Shown one piece after another: positions 56,096 to 64,000 of a DNA stretch of 64,000 nucleotides. Position numbers and translations under genes: made by a program. Position 1 is the stretch's first letter; every line of letters begins with the position of its first letter. The DNA is from Ophioderma brevispina (lineage: Eukaryota > Echinodermata > Ophiuroidea > Amphilepidida > Ophiodermatidae). The DNA lies in assembly GCA_023653785.1 (NCBI GenBank), contig JAMKCH010041237.1, forward strand, positions 1 through 64,000, in the 5' to 3' direction. The notes below the pieces were generated by a model that saw only the letters and a list, made by a program, of their open reading frames with translations, made no database searches and was not told the origin of the DNA.

Positions 56096-56672
56096 AAAAA
56101 CCACTGACCCTATGACTAGGCTTGTTGGATCATTTGAATTGCATTTCATGGGTTCCAAATATGCTCAGGAAAATTGATTTAATTTGAATTTTTGAAACAT
56201 TGAACAAAACGACTCTAATCCCTGCCGGGGCCCGATGGGCTTAACTCCTCAGCGCGCTTCATCCGCATGCGACGACTCTTGAATAGATCGGGCAACCGTG
56301 CATTCTGGTATTATTTACTCAAAAATGGCAAATCGGACTCCAAAGCAATTTATTTGTCTCATTCAGCCACATAGAAATGTGTGCAGTCAACAACCCAGAC
56401 TGGGGAAATCGATGACCTCCCCAAATGCATTCAAGTCTACACCTCCGTATTCTAATACGTCGAGATGGCAGAACCAGAACGTTCAAGAAATTGGGGCTAA
56501 CTTTTGGAGGCTGGTGATCAACACCAGCAAAGACGAAAGAGAAGAAGTGAGAAAGGATACGACAATCTTGCACCAGAACTCTATCATCCGGGTCTGTCGT
56601 ATGTCGTGCGTGATGTGAAGCACGGATAGTTCAAGTCATAGATGTCTGAGTTATGGAGAGGAAAAAACATTT

Positions 56673-57380
56673 CAAGGTGGGTTCCCATAGCTGGCTCACG
56701 CGTGATTAAATAATAGAATGAAAATAATTTTTGTCAAGAGAATAGCGGTTATAATAGAACAAATGAAAAACCAATGATATGGGCACATGTTGAACAAGGG
56801 CATGATTCATGATATAGTTTAGCTGCAGATATGTAAAAAAAAATCACAAAATGTACAGCGTTTTTTCCTATTTTTACATTTGAATGTTCATTTGCAAACC
56901 CTACATCCTAGTTTTCTAGTTCTTTGCAGATATGAAAGCTGATGTACTGTATCCCCTGCTGCAAGTTATCATAGGAAATTTCATAATTTAAGATATGAGC
57001 ATTTCCCCAAACCATGATTTTAAACAGAAATTTTGGGGAGGAGGAAAAACAATCATATCTTGAGTTATGAAACATTTCACAATCCCCGCAGCAGGGAAAT
57101 ATGTGTAAAGTACACCAGCTTTTACAATCTGCAAAGGAAAATGACTAGAGATGTATGGTTTGTTGGAAATGAAAATTCAGAATGTAAAATATGAAAAAAA
57201 TGCTGTATTTGTGATTTTTACATATCAGACAGCTTACTACTAAAACCTCACAACTCATGCAATTGATAGCAAAAAAACAGAACATCATGGGGTTTTCATT
57301 TTTTATTATAAACAACTATTGACAAAAATGATTTTCATTCCTATATAATCACTCTTGAGCCATTCTGGGAACCCACCTCA
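56673..57380. mobile_element. foldback element in L1, arms ~340 bases
   Basis: CAAGGTGGGTTCCCATAGCT at left is inverted as GCCATTCTGGGAACCCACCTCA at right. Further pairs: TGATTA.ATA.GAATGAAAAT, TTTTTGTCAA, AGATATGTAAAAA, TTCTTTGCAGAT.TGAAAGCTG / CAGCTTTTACAATCTGCAAAG, CCCTGCTGC / GCAGCAGGG. Centre near 57,030. In L2 the same palindrome is at 59,587-60,858 with an insert. Confidence 0.88.
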
Positions 57381-58016
57381 AATTGAGGATTTAGGCATCT
57401 TTGTTATCATTTTCTTTGTAAAAATTGCCCACTGGATAATACAAGCTAGGGCAAAATTATTCACTTATGTCACAATCGGACGACGATCCCTTCACGCAGA
57501 TGATCCCTCATGTCTCCGACTATCGGCAGGTGACGGAGAGACTTAATGCCGTCCCTGTAAAAACATTATGAATTGTGCATCGAATGTCAGTAGAAAGGCA
57601 ATGACATCCGAACCGGGAATTATGGAAAATGCAGTTAAAGCTGTACTTTAGGTCATTGATTTTTTTATGTGATCACTTGAAATACAAATCAAATTTTGCC
57701 CCGTGACTGCAATTTGTATTATGTTTGCAATGCAGTCAGTGTTGTTTGTTGGCATCCCTAGGTGATGAAGATGATAATGATGAATCACATTCTTCAACTC
57801 CAGACTGACATCGGGATGGATTCAGTTTTCTGCCACAACATCCTTCAAATTGCAGTTTATTCTGTTACGGCTATGCCAAAATTACTAGGGTGTGGCAACC
57901 AAAATACAAATTTCTTTCCCTGAATTTTGCAATTCAAGTCTACTGCATCAGTTTTCTAAGTTTTCAAAACTTCTTCCTGATCATTTTACACAGAGTTTTT
58001 AATTAAAGGGATTAAC

Positions 58017-58827
58017 AGTGATAATGCGTGAGAATCAAAAATGTGGAATGAATTTTTTACTTATAAAAATCGGGAGAAGTGTGTACAATTCCACCTAACT
58101 ACTTTAAAGGGGCGTGTTCCGATCGTCTTTGGACCACCCTGATTGACCCGAAGTATTATCGATTTTGATATCATCATTGCAAGGCCGTATTTTTATCATT
58201 GTGTCTGAATTTGAGCCCTCGAATCCCATTTCATTCCAAGATATTAACAAAAAACCGCCGTGTTAGTGGTTAACCACTTTTATTAGCACAGATTGAATAG
58301 GCTTTGCAACAGGCATTATTGCGTATACAGCAAAACGCAAGTTGTTTCCCACGGTTACTTGATGGGGCGTACGTGTGAGTGCCAGGAGGCTCCAATAATA
58401 GAGAACACAATACACATAAATCGAAAAAACCCTTTAATGTAGAAACATCAACCAAATAGTGAAAAAAATGAGGTATTTGAGGAAATTTTCTAGCATAACT
58501 ATGGCCATCACCAAATCTACACTAATAGCCGATTGTGGTTTAACCAGACAGAAAAAACAAAGATCATAATGTTTTGTTTGAGGTCAAAGTGTATAGATTA
58601 GGGTCGGACCAATATCACGCAAAATCTGGGATATCACAGGGAAAGGCTTTTTTTATATCATGTGGGTAATGTGATATGCACGTATGAAAATTACAGACTC
58701 AGATTTAAAAAGTACTGCCTTTGTCTTCATACACATATTAAGCCAAACCATGCCAGTAACAAAAATACAAAAATATGAATTTTATGAGTTGGTTCGACGT
58801 TTCGATAAGCAATCACGGATTATCCCT
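58017..58827 (+). mobile_element. TTAA-flanked element T1 in L1, with nested T3
   Basis: TTAA at 58,013-58,016 and 58,828-58,831; ends AGGGATTAACAG / GGATTATCCCT. Aligns with 61,480-61,982 in L2 and, reversed, with 8735-9243. Its extra length over those copies is accounted for by the nested T3 element. Confidence 0.85.
58108..58433 (+). mobile_element. TTAA-flanked element T3, copy 2, nested in T1
   Basis: TTAA at 58,104-58,107 and 58,434-58,437; starts AGGGGCGTGTTCC. Aligns with 27,498-27,782. The corresponding site in L2 is empty: ACTACTTTAATGTAGAAAC with one TTAA at 61,578-61,581. Confidence 0.92.
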
Positions 58828-59586
58828 TTAAACTTGTTAGCATGTTAATTACTACAACTCTTTCAGAATTAGATTCATTAAAAAAAAAAACATCACAGCG
58901 CATGTTTTCAATTTGCAAATCTGTCAAAATTTTCACACACTCCATGACAGGCAATAAAGAACAAACTATAAAATTAGCCAGGAAAGGTGTACAGAAGTTG
59001 CATTTTATCTCTTTGCGCTCTCCGAGTCGGTTTTTGGGAAGCCATTCTCAAAAAAACACGACCCTATGACTAGGCTTGTTAGGACTCATTTGAATGCATT
59101 TTTTTTTTTTTTTAATGTTTAACTTATAATTGAAATTTTGAAAACATTTGAACAAAACGACTCTAGTCCCTGCAGGGCCCGATGGGTTAACTCCTCATCG
59201 CTTCATCCGCATGCGACGACTCTTGAATAGATCGGGCAAATCGCTGCATCTGGTATTATTTACTCAAAATGGCACTCAGGACTCAAAAGCAAATTATTTG
59301 TCTCATTCAGCACATAGAAATGTGTGCACGTAAACCAGACTGGAATATCGATGAACTCCCCAAATGCCATTCAAGTATACACCTCCGTATTCTAATACGT
59401 CGAGATGGCAGAACGGTTCAAGACATTTGGGATCCCTTTGGAGGCTGGTGATCAACACCAGCAAGACGAAAGAGAGTGAGAAAGGATACGACAATCTTGC
59501 ACCAGAACTCTATCATCCGGGTCTGTCGTATGTCGTGCATGTGATGTGAAGCATGGATAGTATGAGTTATGGAGGAAAAAACATTT

Positions 59587-60858
59587 CAAGGTGGGTTCCC
59601 ATAGCTGGCTCAAGGTGATTAAATAGAAATGAAAATATAATTTTGTCAATAGATGGTTATAATAGAACAAATGAAACCAATGATATGGGCATTTGTTGAA
59701 CAATCGCATGATTCATGATATAGTTTAGCTGTCAGATATGTAAAAAAAATACATCGGTCCTCGGACCGCATGTGACGCCTGCCGGTCGCGGTTTTTAATG
59801 ATAGGTCTCATTTGACCTTTGACCTTGGCATGTGACCTTTGACCTCATTAACAATGAGGGACCCAATGGTGCACCTATGATCCAAGTTTGGTTCCAATTG
59901 AACTTCAACTTTTCAATTTAGGTCAATTTTACATTTTCAGCCTATCTTACAACTTGACCTCACATGACCTTTGACCTTGGCATGTGACCTTTGACCTCAT
60001 TACATATGAGGGACCATATGTTGACACTATGGTTCAAGTTTGGTTCCAATTGAACTTCAACTTTTCAATTTAGGTCAATTTTACATTTTCAGCCTATCTT
60101 ACAACTTGACCTCACATGACCTTTGACCTTGGCATGTGACCTTTGACCTCATCAGCAAATGAGGGATCCCAGTTGACATTACGATGACGTTTGGTTTAAA
60201 TCCATCAAAGTATGCGGATATTACAAGCAAATGTTAACCCTTTTTCACACACAACAACAGACATCAACAACAGACTACAGGGGGAACAAAGTGGATCCTA
60301 TGTGTCTTCTGCATTAAGAGGCGACACAAATCACAAAAATAGAGCGTTTTCATATTTTTACATTCTGCATTCATTTGCAAAAACCCTAAATCTATTTCTA
60401 TTTTCTTTGCAGATTATGAAAGCTGATGTACTTTTACTCCCTGCTGCAAGTATCATAGAATATTCATAATTTAAGATATGGGCATTTTTTCCAAAACCAT
60501 ATTTTTTAAACAGATTTGTGGGGAAAAACAACCATATTTGGTTATGCACCTTTTCACCATACCCGCAGCAGGGAAATCATGTGTAAGTACACCAGCTTTT
60601 ACAATCTGCAAAGAAAATGGAAATAGGATGTATGGTTTGGGAAATGAAAATTCAGAATGTAAAAATTTTGTGAAAAAAAAAGCTGGTTTATTTTGTGATT
60701 TTTACAATCAGACAGCTAAAACCATCACAAATCATGCAATTGATAGACAAAAACATACATCATTGGTTTTCATTTGTTTTATTATAAACAACTATTGACA
60801 AAAATGATTTTTCATTCCTATATAATCACTCTTGAGCCATTCATGGGACCCACCTCAA
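59587..60858. mobile_element. foldback element in L2, interrupted
   Basis: Same palindrome as 56,673-57,380: outer arms CAAGGTGGGTTCCC / GGGACCCACCTCAATTG, inner arms TTTGCAGATTATGAAAGCTG / CAGCTTTTACAATCTGCAAAG. Its left arm is split by 577 bases of TGACC repeat. Confidence 0.85.
59751..60327 (+). repeat. TGACC-rich repeat inserted in L2, 152-bp tandem units
   Basis: Begins ACATCGGTCCTCGGACCGC (contains the palindrome CGGTCCTCGGACCG) and ends GGCGACAC. GGCATGTGACC recurs at 59,827, 59,979 and 60,131, an exact 152-base period; units share TTTGGTTCCAATTGAACTTC and CATTTTCAGCCTATCTTACA. L1 lacks the insertion at its homologous position near 56,842. Confidence 0.88.
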
Positions 60859-61479
60859 TTGAGTATTTTAGTCCTTCCTTGTTATCATTTTAATCTTTTG
60901 ATAAAAAATTGCCCACTGGATAATACCAGCTGGGCAAAATTATTCACTTTATGTCACAATCGGACGACGATCCCTTCACGCAAGATGATCCCTACATTCG
61001 CCCGAGCTTATACGGCGGTGACGGAGAGACTTAATGCCGTCCCTTTAAAAACAGTATGACTGCGCATCTAACTGTATTAGACATGCAATGACATCCGAAC
61101 CGGGAATTATGGAAAATGCAGTTAAAGCTGTACGTTAGGGTCATTGCTTTTTTTTATTGTGTATCACTTGAATCTACAAATCAAATTTTGCCCGTACTGC
61201 AATTTGTATATTTTTTGGCAATGCAGTCAGTGTTTGTATTGTTTGGAATCCTAGTGATGAAGATGATAATGATGAATCACTTCTTCAACTCCAGACTGAC
61301 ATGGATGGATTCGTTATCCTGCCACCACATCCTTTACTAGCCAGGTTATTTCTGTTTAGGCTGCCAAATCTATGTTGGTGGCACAATACATTTTCTTTCC
61401 CTGAATTTTGCAATTCAGTCTAGCTGATCAGTTTTCTAAGTTGTCAACTTTCTTCCTGATCATTTTACATCAGAGTTAA

Positions 61480-61982
61480 AGGGGTTAGCAGCGATAATGC
61501 GAGAGAATCAAAATGTGGAAATGAATTTTTTAACTTATAAAATCTGGGATAAGTGTGTACAATTCCACATAACTACTTTAATGTAGAAACATCACACCAA
61601 ATAGTGAAAAAATGAGGTATTTGAGGAAATTTGTCATAGACATAACTATGGCATCACAAAATCTACACTAAATAGCCGATTGGGGTTTACACCAGTACAG
61701 AAAAAAACAAAGATCAATAATGTTTGTGTTTGAGGTCAAAGTGTATAGATTATGGTGTACAATATCACGCATAAAATCTGGGATATTCACAGGGAAAGGC
61801 TTTTTTATCTCATGTGGGAATTTTGATATGCACGTATTGAAATTACAGAATCAGATTAAAAGTACTGCCTTGTCTTTAATACACATATTTCAAGCCAACC
61901 AATGCCAGTAACAAAAATACAAAAATATGAATTTTTATGATTTTGTTCGATGTTTCGGATAAGCAAATCACTGCTTATCCCT
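61480..61982 (+). mobile_element. TTAA-flanked element T1 in L2
   Basis: TTAA at 61,476-61,479 and 61,983-61,986; ends AGGGGTTAGCAGCGATAATG / CACTGCTTATCCCT. 503 bp, without the nested T3 found in L1. Confidence 0.85.
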
Positions 61983-62191
61983 TTAAACTTGTTAGCATGT
62001 TAATTACTACAACTCTTTCAGGATTAGATTCATTTAAAAAAAAACATCACAGCGCATGTTTTCAATTTGCAAATCTGTCAAAACTTTTCACACCCTCCAT
62101 GACAAGGCATAAAGAACAACTATAAACATTAGCCAGGAAAGGTGTACAGAAGTTGCATTTTATCTCTTTGCGCTCTCCGAGTCCGGTTTTT

Positions 62192-63127
62192 ATCAAGGGC
62201 ATGCTTCATGTAGAGAGGACTTCTAAAGGCTCCTTGTATGAAACCAAGTGGTCCACAGAGAGCTCGAATGGACGCAATTTCATAGCGTCAAGAGGCTAAG
62301 GCTTAACCCATAATGGGCAGCAGATAATTGTTTTTTTAATTCCGCATTACAAATCTGTCAGAAAAATCAATTCTAAAAGCCTCCTCCATATTTATGCTCA
62401 AAAGATGACGACAGATATATTTACATGTTTATCAGCACAAACATGCCCAGTACAAGCAGTCAACTATGCATGCTTATTGCCAACAAAAGAGAAGCCAAGG
62501 GCCCTTCCAAGGTGCAGCACTTAATGCCGACAAAATGGTTGGCTAATGTAAACCCCTACTTGACGTTTTTCCTATACCATTCCCAGAAATCCATGAAGTT
62601 GCATATGACCTTTGCCCCTCATCTATGTGATGCACGACAGAGCACACACACACAAACCATGCACACAAATCATTTCAATGACTGTTTTAACTCGGCATTA
62701 TTTTGTCGCGTTTGGTACATTACATATGATTCACGGCATGCGACAGGCTAACAGGAGTGTGCCGGTGAATCTAAAACACTTCGGCTGACGGGGCTCCTAA
62801 GACAGGCGGTGTGCTCATTAAGACCGGAGACCCGATCTGATTGGAGAAATTCCCATCCCCGACTTGGTGCCATCACTTAAAAAATTTAGAAGGAGAAATA
62901 ATCAAGCCGGGGAAGCCTGAAAACTAGAGCTAAGAACTCTTTTACAAAAATGAGAGCATTTTTGATCTAGTTAGTTTAAAGGTGTAGTCAACTATTTCAG
63001 TTGGATAGTTCTGATATTGTTTCAACTTTCAACCAAGCAATATCAATAATTGTGTCTTATTTGACAAGCATTTTCTTTAAAAGAAAGAGTGCATCAATAT
63101 TCAAACAAGCTGGAATGAACTCAAAGG
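62192..63127. other. unrecognised stretch
   Basis: A 108-codon frame at 62,425-62,751 has no motif I recognise. TTTAAAGGTGTAGTCAAC at 62,977 looks like the start of a TTAA element, but I could not find its other end. Confidence 0.4.
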
Positions 63128-63404
63128 TTGGTATTCTGAAAGGGAGTCTAATTTTAGACCTGGGTTTAAACCAGGGTTAGTCCTGCATGAGTGGACCTTT
63201 TTCCTTCCAAAATACTGTGAAAGTTAAATGTAATGGGTGAGAAAATTCCTTATGGATGGACTGCAATGGATCATCGAAAAGGAATTTTCTCACCCATTTC
63301 AGCACATTCTAGAGTATGCTGGAAGGAGAAATGGTCCACTCAGGTAGGACTAACCCTGGTTTAAACCCGGGTCTAAAGTTAGACTCTCTTTTGGAATATC
63401 AGCC
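63128..63404. mobile_element. palindromic MITE family P, complete copy
   Basis: Arms of about 120 bases: GGTATTCTGAAAGGGAGTC at left versus GACTCTCTTTTGGAATATC at right, then TTTAGACC, GGGTTTAAACCAGGGTTAGT / ACTAACCCTGGTTTAAACCC, GAGTGGACC / GGTCCACTC and GGGTGAGAAAATTCC / GGAATTTTCTCACCC around a centre near 63,266. A half copy lies at 5950-6085. Confidence 0.88.
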
Positions 63405-64000
63405 ATAGTACATTCGCTTCCACTTATTTGAAAACAAGTTCAATGTTTAGCAAACAATTTCTGATTATGCTATAACTAAATGTTAATTATTAGATAATTC
63501 CACCATGACTGCTAAATGCAGATGAGGTATTAATTACTTTCAGTGTTTGATAAGTATCCTTTATTATTGATGAAAACAGAATAAAGTAAAAAATATCCAA
63601 CAGTCACAGTTTTTGTTACAACTTTAATTTGGATTATTATTCGATTACATCCTTTGTAAATTTATGAAATTTAATTATGGGCAACATGGGTTTTTCTTTA
63701 AATTAGTTTATGTCTTTCTACGAGAATGGGCAGATAGCGGACGATTTATAAAACATATAGATCAGATTATTTGAGTAGGCTATATGGCAGATCCCACAAT
63801 GAATTTTCTTATTTTGCAGGGGGAGGTAATAGCTCTTGTAGTCCCTTCTTATATCACAGTTGTCAAAATTGTGTTGCCACTGCTTGAAATGGTGTTATAA
63901 AAATCACAAAGGAACTTGCATGGGGTCAAACAGCTGTTGTAATATAACATTGCACCTTCAAATCAATATCTAAAACACATCTAAAAAAAAAAACACAAGG
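63405..64000. other. unrecognised stretch
   Basis: AT-rich to the window end; no gene or repeat recognised. Confidence 0.4.

Larger units (their letters stand above)
56083..59035 (+). repeat. large tandem duplication, unit L1
   Basis: L1 starts GGGAAGCCATC..CCTATGACTAGGCTTGTT and ends TTGCGCTCTCCGAGTCGGTTTTT; L2 (59,036-62,191) starts GGGAAGCCATTCTC..CCTATGACTAGGCTTGTT and ends TTGCGCTCTCCGAGTCCGGTTTTT. The units align throughout (CGCATGCGACGACTCTTGAA, TCCGTATTCTAATACGTCGA, CGGACGACGATCCCTTCACG, GAACCGGGAATTATGGAAAA). Without private insertions both are about 2.6 kb. Indels between them shift every reading frame, so they are not two conserved genes. Confidence 0.92.
59036..62191 (+). repeat. 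large tandem duplication, unit L2
   Basis: See L1. Private features: a T run of about 15 near 59,098-59,113 and the TGACC insertion at 59,751-60,327. A 60-codon ATG frame at 59,269-59,451 (CLIQHIEMC, IHLRILIRRDG) is disrupted by indels at the homologous L1 position (56,323 onward), so coding is doubtful and I recognise no family. Confidence 0.92.

Noticed and set aside
59269..59451. 60-codon ATG frame in L2 as a possible small gene
   Set aside because: The homologous L1 sequence carries indels that shift the frame, so there is no sign of coding constraint.
62977..63965. A further TTAA element starting AGGTGTAGTCAAC
   Set aside because: No inverted partner end could be found; GCACCTTCAAA near 63,952 does not extend the match.
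1..64000. Conserved host gene locus or an operon-like gene system
   Set aside because: Apart from the uncertain frame at 17.1-17.4 kb, every coding-like signal that I could identify belongs to a transposable element; the window may lie in an intergenic region or a large intron.

Overview
This 64 kb window is AT-rich animal DNA in which I find no intact protein-coding gene that I can name. It contains a dense pile of non-coding mobile-element copies: short elements with terminal inverted repeats (TIRs), tRNA-derived SINEs, decayed LINE ends, a mariner transposase pseudogene, foldback palindromes, tandem duplications, and a dispersed repeat rich in TGACCTTTGACC words. Intron-like low coding density, poly-purine and poly-C tracts, SINEs with Pol III boxes and mariner/LINE relics indicate a eukaryote. 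A marine invertebrate, possibly an echinoderm or another invertebrate deuterostome, is my guess from the repeat style only. No bacterial operons, rRNA or CRISPR are visible.

Layout. 0-9.4 kb: a GC-rich motif block, one copy of a TIR family whose other copies show 9-bp target duplications, a truncated SINE, the first TGACC repeat, several small TIR elements, and the first element flanked by TTAA. 9.4-17 kb: mostly unrecognised AT-rich sequence with hairpins and a degenerate minisatellite. 17-20.2 kb: a possible terminal exon or retrocopy on the minus strand, a ~0.9 kb tandem duplication, and a TTAA element. 20.5-21.4 kb: a TIR element followed by a 91-base T tract. 23.5-25.3 kb: a TG microsatellite, then a mariner transposase pseudogene broken by a SINE and a small TIR element, with a third TIR element at its upstream edge. 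25.7-33.4 kb: a run of TIR elements, minisatellites and a SINE. 35-37 kb: a composite repeat that holds a LINE C-terminal relic. 38.4-43.1 kb: a TGACC repeat split by a precise insertion, a nested TIR element, and a 452-bp foldback. 44.7-49.3 kb: a second LINE relic, a SINE, and a cluster of four TTAA elements. 49.5-51.1 kb: a tandem duplication of TGACC repeats. 54.1-54.9 kb: a TTAA element with CCTAAAAG ends. 56.1-62.2 kb: a ~2.6 kb tandem duplication whose two halves differ by one clean insertion each.

The most informative theme is a group of TIR elements each flanked by TTAA: 13 candidate copies in about eight families. One pair of paralogous sites shows TTAA duplicated around the insertion and single in the empty partner. 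That is the signature expected of piggyBac-type mobilisation, although no transposase is in the window. The duplicated and nested copies give a relative order of events, described in the findings. All boundaries were read by eye and could be off by a few bases; family assignments rest on TIR and target-site patterns, not on database searches.
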